64,000 nucleotides of DNA from Candidatus Ornithobacterium hominis (lineage in GTDB: Bacteria; Bacteroidota; Bacteroidia; Flavobacteriales; Weeksellaceae). Location of the stretch: contig NZ_OX579588.1 of NCBI RefSeq assembly GCF_951229915.1, positions 930,001 to 994,000 of the forward strand. The letters are read 5' to 3'. A program made the position numbers and the translations under genes. The notes under the pieces are model-generated. The model was not told where the DNA came from and searched no databases. It saw nothing but the letters and a program-made list of their open reading frames with translations. Each line of letters opens with the position of its first letter. Position 1 is the stretch's first letter. Below, one piece after another: positions 25,178 through 34,993 of this stretch.

Positions 25178-27181
25178 TTAAATTTCTATTCCTAATTTTT
25201 CTTTCAAGACATTGATTTCATCTCTGAGCTTTGCTGCTTGAATGAAGTCTAAATCCTTTGCTGCCTTTTGCATTTGTTGTGTTTTTTTCTCTATCACTTT
25301 GTTTAAATCTTGATTTTGATAATCCACTTGGTCTTCTGCAGCTATTTTCATCACAGATTTCTGCACATAAGGGTTATTCTCGAAATCGACTTCTTTTTTG
25401 ATGCGATTAATCTTTTTTACCAAAGCTTTTGGTTCAAGATTATGATTCTTATTATATTGAATTTGGATTTCTCTGCGACGTTCTGTTTCATCAATACAAC
25501 TTTGCATACTTGCCGTGATTTTATCAGCATACATGATTGCTTTTCCGTTTACGTTTCGTGCAGCGCGACCTACTGTTTGCGTTAGCGAACGATTGTTTCT
25601 CAAAAAACCCTCTTTGTCAGCATCTAAAATGGCTACCAAGCTTACCTCTGGCAAATCTAAGCCTTCACGCAATAAATTAACGCCCACCAAGACGTCGTAT
25701 AAACCTTCACGCAAGTCTTGCATGATTTGTACGCGGTCTAATGTATCGACATCAGAATGAATATACTGGGTTCTAACGCCATAGCGTGTCAAGTACTTGG
25801 TCAATTCTTCTGCCATTCGTTTAGTCAAGGTGGTGACAAGCGTTCGTTCATCAATTTCAGCACGTTTTTGAATTTCTTCCATCAGATCATCCATTTGGTT
25901 GAGAGATGGGCGTACTTCAATGATGGGGTCTAGCAAACCTGTTGGGCGTATAACTTGCTCTACAACAATACCTTCACTCAATTTTAATTCATAATCGGCA
26001 GGTGTCGCAGAGACGTAAATCACTTGATTTTGTAAGCCTTCAAATTCTTCAAATTTCAGTGGTCGATTGTCCATAGCTGCTGGTAGACGAAAGCCGTATT
26101 CTACTAAATTCTCTTTTCGGCTACGGTCACCACCGTACATTGCATGAACTTGAGGAACGGTTACGTGCGATTCATCTATCACCATCAAATAATCATCTGG
26201 GAAGTAGTCGAGCAGACAAAAAGGCCGTGAGCCAGGTAATCTGCCGTCCAAATAACGGGAATAGTTTTCTATCCCAGAGCAGTAGCCTAATTCTTTCATC
26301 ATTTCAACGTCAAACTCTGTTCGCTCTTTGAGTCGTTTTGCTTCTAAATTTTTTCCTATTTCTTGAAAAAAATTAACTTGTTTCCCTAAATCTGTTTGAA
26401 TGTTTTGAATTGCACCATTCATTGTTTCTTTGGAAGTAACAAAAAGATTGGCTGGGTATAGATTAATTTTATCAAAACCTGCGATTCTTTTCCCGTTGGG
26501 AACGTTGAAGGTTTCAATTTCTTCGATGCTTTCACCGTAAAAGTGGACACGAAGTCCATCATCAGCATAGGCTGGGAAAATTTCGATGGTATCACCTTGA
26601 ACACGAAAGTGACCTCGTGCAAATTCTCCTGTGGTTCTCGCATATAAACTATTGACTAGCTGATGCAAAAAGTGCGTACGGCTGATTTTCATTCCTTTCT
26701 CTAGCTGAATGACACTTTTGTGAAATTCTGTTGGGTTTCCAATGCCATACAAGCATGAGACTGATGCTACAACTAGCACATCTCGCCGCCCAGAGAGGAG
26801 CGAAGATGTAGTGCTGAGTCGTAGTTTTTCAATTTCTTCATTGATGCTTAAATCCTTCTCGATGTATGTAGAAGAGTGGGGTATATAAGCTTCTGGCTGG
26901 TAATAATCGTAGTAAGAAACAAAATATTCTATAGCATTATTAGGGAAAAATTCTTTGAACTCTATATAAAGTTGAGCCGCCAAAGTTTTATTGTGTGCTA
27001 AAATCAAGGTTGGCCGCTGAACTTCTTTTACCACATTGGCAATCGTAAATGTCTTCCCCGAACCTGTAACCCCCAGTAGTACTTGGTATTTATCTTGATT
27101 TAAGATACCATTTTTTAGTTGTTTTATAGCTTTGGGTTGGTCTCCAGTAGGTTGAAAATCAGATTGCAAATTAAAATTCAT
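25178..27181 (-). CDS. uvrB: Excinuclease ABC subunit B
   Basis: A 667-residue nucleotide-excision repair helicase. Walker A GVTGSGKTFT is near residue 39, the beta-hairpin region VSYYDYYQPEAYIP follows, then DESHVTVPQ, the helicase motifs TKRMAEELT and VGRAARN, and a C-terminal UVR motif (AAKDLDFIQAAKLRDEI). It stands alone. Dispersed palindromes flank it near 25148 and 27196, with two cores inside. Confidence 0.97.
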   Translation of the reverse strand: MNFNLQSDFQPTGDQPKAIKQLKNGILNQDKYQVLLGVTGSGKTFTIANVVKEVQRPTLILAHNKTLAAQLYIEFKEFFPNNAIEYFVSYYDYYQPEAYIPHSSTYIEKDLSINEEIEKLRLSTTSSLLSGRRDVLVVASVSCLYGIGNPTEFHKSVIQLEKGMKISRTHFLHQLVNSLYARTTGEFARGHFRVQGDTIEIFPAYADDGLRVHFYGESIEEIETFNVPNGKRIAGFDKINLYPANLFVTSKETMNGAIQNIQTDLGKQVNFFQEIGKNLEAKRLKERTEFDVEMMKELGYCSGIENYSRYLDGRLPGSRPFCLLDYFPDDYLMVIDESHVTVPQVHAMYGGDRSRKENLVEYGFRLPAAMDNRPLKFEEFEGLQNQVIYVSATPADYELKLSEGIVVEQVIRPTGLLDPIIEVRPSLNQMDDLMEEIQKRAEIDERTLVTTLTKRMAEELTKYLTRYGVRTQYIHSDVDTLDRVQIMQDLREGLYDVLVGVNLLREGLDLPEVSLVAILDADKEGFLRNNRSLTQTVGRAARNVNGKAIMYADKITASMQSCIDETERRREIQIQYNKNHNLEPKALVKKINRIKKEVDFENNPYVQKSVMKIAAEDQVDYQNQDLNKVIEKKTQQMQKAAKDLDFIQAAKLRDEINVLKEKLGIEI

Positions 27182-27267
27182 ATAGAAATTTTTTAAGCCT
27201 TTATAAAATTTTAATGAAATTACTTATTGAAATTATTTATCAAGACTTTTAGTTTAAAAGCAACTTT

Positions 27268-27957
27268 TTAATCTCTTCTCCCGCCTAAAAGAATGCTAGC
27301 GAAGTAGATCAATTGTGCCAATGACCCCAAAGCAGCAACCAAATAGGTTCTTGCAGCCCATTTGAGCGAATCTCTAGCTGCACTGTACTCCTGCGGTTGT
27401 ACAATGCCGTTTTGTTGCATCCAAGCCAACGCACGATTGCTCGCATCGTATTCTACTGGTAAAGTTACAAAAGTAAATAATGTTACTACTGCAAAAGCCA
27501 ATACACCAAACGTTAAAATCCAAGGATTCCCCATGCTATAATAAAGGAAAATACCACCCATAATAAGCCACATTGATAGCTGTGAGCTGATGTTGACCAT
27601 CGGTACCATTTTTGAGCGAAATTGTAGCCAAGAGTAACCCACCTTATGTTGCACCGCATGGCCACATTCGTGAGCAGCTACAGCCGCCGCCGCTGCATTT
27701 CTTTCGTAATAAACTACTTCTGAGAGGTTTACCGTTTTATTTGCAGGATTGTAATGATCTGTCAATTGCCCTTGTGTACTGATGACGCGCACATCATGAA
27801 TATTGTTATCGGCCAACATCTTCTCAGCGATTTCTTTTCCACTCATTCCGTTGCTGAGGTTAACGTTTGAATATTTTTTAAACTTTGATTTTAATTTCCA
27901 GCTAACATAGTAACTTACAGCTGAGATCACTATTATTAATACGTAATAAAAATTCAT
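27268..27957 (-). CDS. YugP-type membrane zinc metallopeptidase
   Basis: A 229-residue protein of the Zn-peptidase_2 family. The zinc motif AAHECGHAVQH lies near residue 95. Hydrophobic segments at the N-terminus and near 130-165 and 205-225 place it in the membrane. NLSEVVYYERNAAAAAVAAH and PVEYDASNRALAWM are conserved in YugP proteins. Substrates are unknown. Confidence 0.9.
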   Translation of the reverse strand: MNFYYVLIIVISAVSYYVSWKLKSKFKKYSNVNLSNGMSGKEIAEKMLADNNIHDVRVISTQGQLTDHYNPANKTVNLSEVVYYERNAAAAAVAAHECGHAVQHKVGYSWLQFRSKMVPMVNISSQLSMWLIMGGIFLYYSMGNPWILTFGVLAFAVVTLFTFVTLPVEYDASNRALAWMQQNGIVQPQEYSAARDSLKWAARTYLVAALGSLAQLIYFASILLGGRRD

Positions 27958-28084
27958 GGTCTTTTTTTGGATTTATTTATACTTTTACAAATATAATGCC
28001 TTTTTGGAATATAAAATGTAGAGAAGCTTCTTCATTCAAAATATTAAAAAAAATCATACTTTTGAATTTGCATTATAAAATTGA

Positions 28085-29206
28085 ATGGAAATTATAAAAA
28101 TTAGCAACCGCCGAAAAGATTTACTGAAATTTATCGAATTCCCCAAAAAACTCTATAGAGATTATCCTTATTTTGTACCACCACTAAATCAAGAAGAATT
28201 AGCCGCCTTAGATTTTGATAAAAACCCTGTATTTCAACATGCTGAAGCAGAATATTATTTAGCCTTAAAAAATGGGAAAGTAGTAGGACGAATTGCAGCG
28301 ATTGTCAACTGGAAAGAAGTCAATGAGCTAGGGAAGGAGCAAGGGCGCTTTGGTTGGTTTGACTTTATTGATGATTATGATGTGAGCGCTGCTTTGCTAA
28401 AAAAAGCAGAAGACTTTATAATTTCTAAAGGCTTGAAAAAAATAGAAGGTCCCGTTGGTTTCTCTAATTTAGATAAAGCTGGATTGCTAACCAAAGGTTT
28501 TGACAAGTTACCTACCATGGTGACGCTTTATAACGCGCCTTATTATGAATCTCATTTGCTTCATTATCAGTATGAAGTTGCCAAAACTTGGGTAGAGTAT
28601 GAAATGCATGTACCAGCTGAAAAACCTAAGCGAGTAGCTAAATTTTCAGCCATAATAAAAGAACGCTATGAGTTAAAAATCAAAGAGATTAAATCAAAAA
28701 AAGATTTGCTGAAAATAGCAGATTCTATGTTTGATTTGATGGATGAAACCTACGGAAAATTAAGCAGTTATGTACCTTTTCAGCCTGAGCAAATCAAACA
28801 TTACAAAGAAAAATACATTGGCTTTATCAATACTGATTTTGTGACAGCCGTAGCAAATAAAGATGATAAACTGATTGCCTTTGCCATTACAATGCCTAGC
28901 TATTCTAAAGCTCTACAAAAAGCCAATGGACGGATTTTCCCCTTTGGGTGGTATCACTTTATGCAAGCATCCAAGAAAAATGATGCCGCAGCTTTTTACC
29001 TCATTGGCATCGACCCTCAGTATCAGAACAAAGGAATCACCGCTTTAGTTTTTAATGAAATGTTTAATACCTTTCAAAAATATGGAATAAAATACATTGA
29101 AACCAACCCTGAATTAATTGAAAACAAGAGTATTCAATTACTTTGGAAAGATTTGAAGCCAACGCTACACAAAACCCGAAAAAGCTATTGTAAAGAATTA
29201 TCTTGA
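28085..29206 (+). CDS. GNAT-like acyltransferase of unknown substrate
   Basis: A 373-residue protein. The N-terminal part has GRIAAIVN and GFFDFIDDYDVSAALLKKAE-like GNAT elements (here GRFGWFDFIDDYDV), with a middle IEGPVGFSNLDKAGLLTKGF. A second part contains YLIGIDPQYQNKGITALVFNEM, a typical acetyl-CoA loop. The double arrangement is common in an uncharacterised Bacteroidota family. Its 3' end overlaps the convergent helix-turn-helix gene by 22 bases. A dispersed palindrome inside encodes SKGLKKIEG. Confidence 0.7.
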   Translation: MEIIKISNRRKDLLKFIEFPKKLYRDYPYFVPPLNQEELAALDFDKNPVFQHAEAEYYLALKNGKVVGRIAAIVNWKEVNELGKEQGRFGWFDFIDDYDVSAALLKKAEDFIISKGLKKIEGPVGFSNLDKAGLLTKGFDKLPTMVTLYNAPYYESHLLHYQYEVAKTWVEYEMHVPAEKPKRVAKFSAIIKERYELKIKEIKSKKDLLKIADSMFDLMDETYGKLSSYVPFQPEQIKHYKEKYIGFINTDFVTAVANKDDKLIAFAITMPSYSKALQKANGRIFPFGWYHFMQASKKNDAAAFYLIGIDPQYQNKGITALVFNEMFNTFQKYGIKYIETNPELIENKSIQLLWKDLKPTLHKTRKSYCKELS

Positions 29207-29640
29207 TAGGCGGTGAAACTGCCGTCGGTGTAGAAAATAACAATTTGTTCAATTTTTTTTAAGCCTTTAGAAATTTCTCCTTTTTCAGGTTGAATTTCCT
29301 GCAATACTTCCTCTCCAATTTCATCAAAAAGGCTAGGAGATGAGTTTCCGATTCCCTGTTTTTCTTGAAACAAATCATTATTCTCATTCATTTTTAAAGA
29401 ATGATTTTCTTTTTTCCTCTCATCACGTTCAAACATCGGTAACTTCCCGTGAATCAAAAAATCCCAACGCAGCTCGGGAAAAGTGTTTTTTATCTTCACA
29501 ATAAAATCAAGACTTAAATTATTTCTCCCTGTCATAATGTGAGATAAACCAGAACGCTGAACTTCTATTTTTTCAGCTAATTCTGTTGCGTTAATATTGT
29601 AAACTTCTAAAATACTTTCTAAAATTTTCTTAGGCTTCAT
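29185..29640 (-). CDS. Helix-turn-helix (XRE-like) regulator with a long C-terminal tail
   Basis: The first 65 of 151 residues form an XRE-type domain (NATELAEKIEVQRSGLSHIMTGRNN, with the recognition helix in the second half), similar to phage-repressor-like regulators. The tail is polar and unlike a peptidase or sensor domain. It overlaps the acetyltransferase gene tail-to-tail. In the tail a palindrome encodes SKGLKKIEQ, nearly the same peptide as in the neighbour, because both carry the repeat. Confidence 0.75.
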   Translation of the reverse strand: MKPKKILESILEVYNINATELAEKIEVQRSGLSHIMTGRNNLSLDFIVKIKNTFPELRWDFLIHGKLPMFERDERKKENHSLKMNENNDLFQEKQGIGNSSPSLFDEIGEEVLQEIQPEKGEISKGLKKIEQIVIFYTDGSFTAYQDNSLQ

Positions 29641-29902
29641 TTACATTGTTATTTTCAAGCGATAAATATACTTAAAATAATTATTTCATTAAACTTAAAG
29701 TTAAATTAATCTATTTAATTAAATTAAATACATTAATCAACTGAAATACAAAATATTATTAATTTTAATTATATAGTTTTTAAAATCTTTAAAAGCAGCA
29801 TGACAAAATTACAGTTAGCACTTTAGATACAAATGTAAAATAAATTTAAGTATTACGAATGTAAACCACATTTATTTTTTAGAAATATAAATATCTTTGA
29901 AT

Positions 29903-31036
29903 ATGATTCAATATTTAAATTATCGTGTTCCAGGATTTGAAAATAAATACGTAAATCCTAAAAAATTAAAAGAATTTATCCAGAGACAAAACTGGAATTA
30001 TCAAGTTCTAGGGAAGAGTCAACAAAATAGAGATATTTATAGCGTTAGCCTCGGGAATGGGCCGATAAAATTTGCTTTTTGGTCTCAAATGCACGGAAAT
30101 GAAAGTACAAACACAAGAGCATTATTAGATTTATTTCATTATTTAGATAAAGAGCAGCCGAAGTTTTTAAACCAATTTCAATTGGATTGGATTCCACAGC
30201 TTAACCCTGATGGGGCTACAGTTTGGAATCGATATTCTGCCAGTGGAGTTGATTTAAATCGAGATTTTATACAAGAATCTACTCCAGAAATAAAAATTTT
30301 AAAATCATATATTTTTAAGAAAGGTTACAAATGTATATTTAATTTACATGATCAAAGGAATTTATTTTATACCGAAAATAATTTAAAACCAACGGAAATA
30401 GCAATACTTTCACCAGTTGTTGGTCAACATTTGATGAATGAAAATTGTAATTTAGCTAAAAAATATTTGGCTGCAATTATTAGCAAAACGAGAGAGTTTA
30501 CAAATGTGAATTTAGCTAAATTTAATGATTCATTTTACCCTTTAGCTGCGGGTGATAATTTTCAGAAAAGCGTCCCAACTATTTTAGTTGAAGCAGGGTA
30601 TTGCCTAAATGATTTGCAGCGTAACCGAATTAGGGAGCAATTATTTTATTTTTTTTATTCTTTATTACAAATTGATTTTTCTAAGCCTTTAAAAAATTTT
30701 GAAGCGTATCAAGAATTACCGTTAAATTCTGAGGGGGCTTATGATTTAATTTTAAAAAATGTGAAAATTATTCAGAATAATCAGGAGGTAATCACGGCAT
30801 TAGGTATCCGATTTCGGGATGAATTCATTGATGAACAAGTGAAAATAATTGCAGAAGTAATTGAAATTGGTGATTTAAATATGGCCATCGGCTATGAGAT
30901 TTTTGATGCACAAGGACAGATTTTAAGAAATAGTGAGTTAGGCTATGAAATTCCTCAACGTGGGATGAAGGCAGATTTTGTCTTGGGGAAGAATATAAAA
31001 ATAGAAAATGGAAAAATCAGAGAAATAAAACTATAA
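29903..31036 (+). CDS. M14-like zinc carboxypeptidase
   Basis: From ATG 29903 the protein has 377 residues. Zinc ligands are in SQMHGNEST (HxxE) and FNLHDQRN, with LNPDGATVWNRYSASGVDLNRDF and the catalytic Glu in TILVEAGYC. No signal peptide is visible, so it may be cytoplasmic, perhaps acting on peptidoglycan peptides. A perfect TATCTTTG box (29892-29899) ends only three bases before the ATG. Either the mRNA is leaderless or the promoter is elsewhere. Confidence 0.85.
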   Translation: MIQYLNYRVPGFENKYVNPKKLKEFIQRQNWNYQVLGKSQQNRDIYSVSLGNGPIKFAFWSQMHGNESTNTRALLDLFHYLDKEQPKFLNQFQLDWIPQLNPDGATVWNRYSASGVDLNRDFIQESTPEIKILKSYIFKKGYKCIFNLHDQRNLFYTENNLKPTEIAILSPVVGQHLMNENCNLAKKYLAAIISKTREFTNVNLAKFNDSFYPLAAGDNFQKSVPTILVEAGYCLNDLQRNRIREQLFYFFYSLLQIDFSKPLKNFEAYQELPLNSEGAYDLILKNVKIIQNNQEVITALGIRFRDEFIDEQVKIIAEVIEIGDLNMAIGYEIFDAQGQILRNSELGYEIPQRGMKADFVLGKNIKIENGKIREIKL

Positions 31037-31183
31037 TTTAACATAATATATATTATGGGCAAAATGTTCTATGCTGAAATAAAAATGAAAAGATATTATA
31101 ATTCAGTAAGGATTTATAATTTGTTGGAAAAAATACTAGAGAAATAAAAACTGGATAAGATATACTACGAGTAAATACTAAAA

Positions 31184-31205
31184 TTTTTAAGCCTTAGAAA
31201 ATTTT
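31184..31205. repeat. Dispersed AAGGCTT palindrome before the CoA-transferase
   Basis: AATTTTTAAGCCTTAGAAAA form, in the 226-base gap after the M14 gene. Confidence 0.7.
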
Positions 31206-31262
31206 AAAAATGATTTAAAATATTATCTTTATTTAGTAAATTAACGGCATAAATTTTCGAGA

Positions 31263-32537
31263 ATGATTTACAAAAGTTTAAAAGAAGCTGTAAGCCTTAT
31301 TAAATCAGGAGATCGTGTGTTCATTCATAGTGCTGGAATGGCTCCTAGCCCTCTAATTGATGCGATGGCAGATGAGTATGAAAGATTAGAAAATGTAGAA
31401 ATCGTTTCAATTCATACAGAGGGTTCTGCAAAATATGTGATGGAGCCTTATAATCAATCATTTAAAACAAATGTGTTTTTTGTAGGTCAGAATGTAAGAA
31501 ATGCTGTTAATGAAAGTTTAGCAACCTATACTCCTATTTTTTTGAGCGAAGTACATCAGTTATTTAGAAAAAATATCTTGCCGATAGATGTGGCTTTGAT
31601 TCATGTTTCACCACCAGATGAGCATGGGTTCTGCTCTCTCGGTGCTTCGGTTGATATTTCGTTGCCTGCTACAGAGACTGCTAAAAAAATCATTGCACTG
31701 GTTAACCCTCTAGTGCCCAGAGTGCATGGCGATGGCTTTATACACAAAAGTAAAATTGATGTGGCTGTAGAACATAATGAGCCGCTAAACTCGATAAAGT
31801 TGCCTGAGCCTAATGCTAGCGAAAAGAAAATCGGGGCGAATGTTGCTGAATTGATAGAAGATGGGGCTACTTTGCAAATTGGCATAGGTGCTATTCCCAA
31901 TGTAGTTTTAGATAATTTGAAAAATCATCAGCGCCTAGGGATTCATACCGAGATGTTTTCTGACGGAATATTACCTTTGGTGGAATCAGGTGTCATCACT
32001 GGTGAGGAGAAGAAAATCAAACCAGGTAAGATCGTCAGTTGTTTTGCCTTGGGCAGCCAGAAACTCTATGATTTCATTAATGAAAATCCTATTGTTCAAT
32101 TCAAAGAAGCTGCTTACACCAACGATACTTCTATCATCAGGCAAAACCCTAAGGTAACAGCTATAAATAGTGCTGTGGAAGTTGATTTAACAGGGCAGGT
32201 TTGTGCGGAATCTATTGGCAGTTATCATTTCTCTGGCGTTGGCGGACAGATTGACTACGTACGTGGAGCGGCACATTCAGAAGGCGGAAAGCCTATTTTT
32301 GCTTTTAGTGCAAGAACCAAGAATGGAAAATCTAAAATCGTACCCCAGCTCAAATTAGGAGCAGCCGTCACAACAACTCGTGCGCATGTACATTATATCG
32401 CCACAGAGTATGGAGTTATAAATCTTTTTGGGAAAAGTTTAAAGGAAAGAGCTAGATTGCTTATTTCTATTGCTCACCCCGATGATAGAGAATTATTGGA
32501 AAAACAAGCTTTTGAAATTCTTCACATTAAAATTTAA
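31263..32537 (+). CDS. Acetyl-CoA hydrolase / CoA-transferase family protein
   Basis: A 424-residue class I CoA-transferase. IGIGAIPNVVLDNL, GIHTEMFSDGILPL with the active-site glutamate, and SGVGGQIDYVRGAAHSEGGKP match the 4-hydroxybutyrate/succinate CoA-transferase group. It moves CoA between acetate and another acid or hydrolyses acetyl-CoA. The pta-ackA pair 3 kb away handles the same acetyl pool. Confidence 0.88.
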   Translation: MIYKSLKEAVSLIKSGDRVFIHSAGMAPSPLIDAMADEYERLENVEIVSIHTEGSAKYVMEPYNQSFKTNVFFVGQNVRNAVNESLATYTPIFLSEVHQLFRKNILPIDVALIHVSPPDEHGFCSLGASVDISLPATETAKKIIALVNPLVPRVHGDGFIHKSKIDVAVEHNEPLNSIKLPEPNASEKKIGANVAELIEDGATLQIGIGAIPNVVLDNLKNHQRLGIHTEMFSDGILPLVESGVITGEEKKIKPGKIVSCFALGSQKLYDFINENPIVQFKEAAYTNDTSIIRQNPKVTAINSAVEVDLTGQVCAESIGSYHFSGVGGQIDYVRGAAHSEGGKPIFAFSARTKNGKSKIVPQLKLGAAVTTTRAHVHYIATEYGVINLFGKSLKERARLLISIAHPDDRELLEKQAFEILHIKI

Positions 32538-32669
32538 ATTTTTAAAGCCTTAATTTTTTTTTGATTAGAGAAATATTAACAGAAATATTAATAGCCTAAA
32601 AATAAATCTTGCCTGGCAATGTGCTACGGCATTTCCATATTAATTTTTAAATTTGGGGAATTTTAAGAA

Positions 32670-33233
32670 ATGAAAAAAGTTAGTCCCAATCTTATTGGAT
32701 TCATTATTGCGGCAATCATGCTGGTAGCCTCAGTCTACATTTATCAACACTTTTTAGCCAAAAAAAGCGAATACCTTTTAGATAATAATTCCGATGAGAG
32801 TTATAAAATTCAAGTTGGGCAAACGGTTTACACCTTAGCAGCTCATCAAACTTTGCCTATACCTTTGGGCAAAGGAATTCACCATATTATTGTGAAAAAT
32901 GAGAAAGATTCGCTCATCAGTCAACAAAAAATCGAGGTAAAGAAACTAAGAGGTTTAGTCAATATCGGTCATCAAACATATTTTATCTTTGGCTTGCCTT
33001 ATGGTGTTAAGGTAAATGTAGATTCCATCTTTGAGCATAATAAAACCACTTACCAAGGTAAAAAATATTTTGGCCCTTTAAAAATTGATAGTTCTTTTTA
33101 CATTGAAGATTTTTATTACAATTTGAATGAAAATTTCCCTTCGCTCACCAAAAGTTCTTTGAATGATACTTTGCGAACCAAGATTTTCCGTGAAGGTGAT
33201 TTTAAACAATTTTATTTTGAACACTTTGAATAA
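32670..33233 (+). CDS. Hypothetical single-pass membrane protein
   Basis: 187 residues with a helix at about 8-28 (LIGFIIAAIMLVASVYIYQHF) and a beta-rich exported domain. I do not recognise the domain. It ends 7 bases before ubiE, so it is likely co-transcribed with ubiE and porT. Confidence 0.6.
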   Translation: MKKVSPNLIGFIIAAIMLVASVYIYQHFLAKKSEYLLDNNSDESYKIQVGQTVYTLAAHQTLPIPLGKGIHHIIVKNEKDSLISQQKIEVKKLRGLVNIGHQTYFIFGLPYGVKVNVDSIFEHNKTTYQGKKYFGPLKIDSSFYIEDFYYNLNENFPSLTKSSLNDTLRTKIFREGDFKQFYFEHFE

Positions 33234-33240
33234 ACTAATT

Positions 33241-33969
33241 ATGTCACAAAAAATAAAACCATACAATACCCAAAAATCCAAAAAAAATGAAGTGGAAGAA
33301 ATGTTTGACAATATTTCTTCTAAATACGATTTCCTAAACCGCTTGCTTTCGGCTCGCATAGATGTGCTTTGGCGAAACCAAGTTGTGAGTAAAGCCAAAA
33401 AAGAAAATCCTGAAAAAATTCTTGACGTCGCCACTGGGACTGGTGACTTAGCCATTGCCTTAGCAAGAAAAATAAAGGCTTCAAAAATCACAGGCTACGA
33501 TCTCTCTGCTGGTATGTTACAAATTGGGAAGCAGAAAATAAGTAAAAAAAACTTACAAAATCGCATCGAAATGATTCAGGGAGATGCAGAAAATATGCCG
33601 TTTGATGATGATTCCTTTGATGCTATAACAGTCGCTTTTGGGGTAAGAAATTTTGAAAATTTAGACCAAGGTTTAACTGAATTCTACCGTGTGCTAAAAC
33701 CAGGCGGGAAATTATTTATTTTAGAATTTTCTCAACCACAGAAATTTCCTATGAAGCAATTGTATCAATTTTATTCATACCGTATTTTGCCTGCAATCGG
33801 TCAATTATTCTCCAGAGATAGCCGTGCCTATACCTATTTGCCTGAGTCGGTTTCCGCCTTTCCGCACGGTGAAGAAATGCTCAATATTTTGAAGAAAAAT
33901 CAATTTAAGCAAGTCAAAGATAAAAAACTTAGCTTTGGGATCTCAAGTATATATGAAGCAATCAAATAA
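33241..33969 (+). CDS. ubiE: Demethylmenaquinone methyltransferase
   Basis: From ATG 33241 (an upstream frame start at 33163 overlaps the preceding gene) the protein has 242 residues. VEEMFDNISSKYDFLNRLLSARID, LDVATGTGDLA (SAM motif I), DAITVAFGVRNFENLDQGL and LKPGGKLFILEFS are diagnostic of UbiE/MenG. It makes menaquinone by C-methylation. The next gene is PorT-like, the order known from other flavobacteria. Confidence 0.95.
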   Translation: MSQKIKPYNTQKSKKNEVEEMFDNISSKYDFLNRLLSARIDVLWRNQVVSKAKKENPEKILDVATGTGDLAIALARKIKASKITGYDLSAGMLQIGKQKISKKNLQNRIEMIQGDAENMPFDDDSFDAITVAFGVRNFENLDQGLTEFYRVLKPGGKLFILEFSQPQKFPMKQLYQFYSYRILPAIGQLFSRDSRAYTYLPESVSAFPHGEEMLNILKKNQFKQVKDKKLSFGISSIYEAIK

Positions 33970-33987
33970 TTTAACTTCACCAAAATT

Positions 33988-34809
33988 ATGAAGATGAAAA
34001 ATTTTATAACACTATTGGTTTTCTTTTGTTTCTGCACAATTCAGGCACAATTCAGAGTAAATTATGACAAAAAAGATAAATTTACTGAGCTAGACCAGCA
34101 GCGTTTTTCTTGGGGGTACTTTATTGGTTTAAATCACTTTAATTTTAATGTCCACCCTGTTCATCAAAATCAATTAAATCCTACGGGTGTTGGCATCAAT
34201 TCTTACGGGAAATTCAATGTTTATTCTGATAATAAGTTGGGGTTCTCTGCTGGATTGATGGGGCGGATGAAAGTCAGTGAATATTTCGATCTTTTCATTC
34301 AGCCAGGGATTCATTTCACTGAGCGTATTTTACACTTTAATCACATAGAAGTAGGGAAAACTTACAACAAACCAGACCCTAAGAATCCTTATGACCCACA
34401 TTTTAGTTCAGGAACATTTACTGCAACTGAAGGTTCAAAAACGAGAGCAGTCAAATCTACTTATCTAGATTTACCACTTTTCATTCAGCTGCATGGTGAC
34501 CGCTGGTTCAACACTCGTCCTTATATTCAAGCTGGTTTTGGGTATATGGCAAATTTGCAAAGCAATCAAAATTCCCAAGATGATAATGAAGATGGAATTT
34601 TCCGTTTGAAAAGTAATAATTATAATTACCAAATTGAAACTGGTATTAGTATTTATTTCAATCGATTTAGGTTGACACCTTCAGTCAAAGGAGTTTTTTT
34701 ACTAAACAACGAATTGATTCCTGACGATATAGACACGCCCCAGATTTGGGCAGGTTCTGTCAAGTCATTGAAAACCAGAGCGATTTTATTTAGCTTAAAA
34801 TTTGAATAA
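33988..34809 (+). CDS. porT: PorT/SprT-like outer-membrane barrel, type IX secretion
   Basis: 273 residues with a signal peptide (MKMKNFITLLVFFCFCTIQAQ) and beta-barrel features: alternating hydrophobic residues, an aromatic C-terminal strand ending AILFSLKFE, and a middle YLDLPLFIQLHGD. Size and position directly after ubiE match PorT/SprT, needed for type IX secretion and gliding. Other T9SS genes are not in the window. Confidence 0.82.
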   Translation: MKMKNFITLLVFFCFCTIQAQFRVNYDKKDKFTELDQQRFSWGYFIGLNHFNFNVHPVHQNQLNPTGVGINSYGKFNVYSDNKLGFSAGLMGRMKVSEYFDLFIQPGIHFTERILHFNHIEVGKTYNKPDPKNPYDPHFSSGTFTATEGSKTRAVKSTYLDLPLFIQLHGDRWFNTRPYIQAGFGYMANLQSNQNSQDDNEDGIFRLKSNNYNYQIETGISIYFNRFRLTPSVKGVFLLNNELIPDDIDTPQIWAGSVKSLKTRAILFSLKFE

Positions 34810-34811
34810 AA

Positions 34812-34832
34812 TTTTTTAAGGCTTAAAAAAAA
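34812..34832. repeat. Dispersed AAGGCTT palindrome between porT and ackA
   Basis: T6-AAGGCTT-A8. On the minus strand its A8 serves as the U-tract of the ackA terminator hairpin. Confidence 0.8.
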
Positions 34833-34866
34833 TTAGAAGGTAAATAATTTTGATATATTTACCTTC
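34824..34866 (-). terminator. Terminator of ackA
   Basis: On the minus strand GAAGGTAAATA (34856-34866) pairs perfectly with TATTTACCTTC (34836-34846) and is followed by T8, which belongs to the dispersed palindrome. Confidence 0.8.
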
Positions 34867-34993
34867 GGTGTATTTAGGATTTTTAAATTACTGATATTTA
34901 GATTATTATGAGAGAATTTTGTACAGCTTAGCTTATTTTTTATTAATCGTTTCCTATAAATTTTAATGACCGATAATTACTTAAGTGGGGCTT

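Noticed and set aside
31263..32537. CoA-transferase as part of the pta-ackA operon.
   Set aside because: It lies on the other strand more than 2 kb away. Any link is metabolic only.
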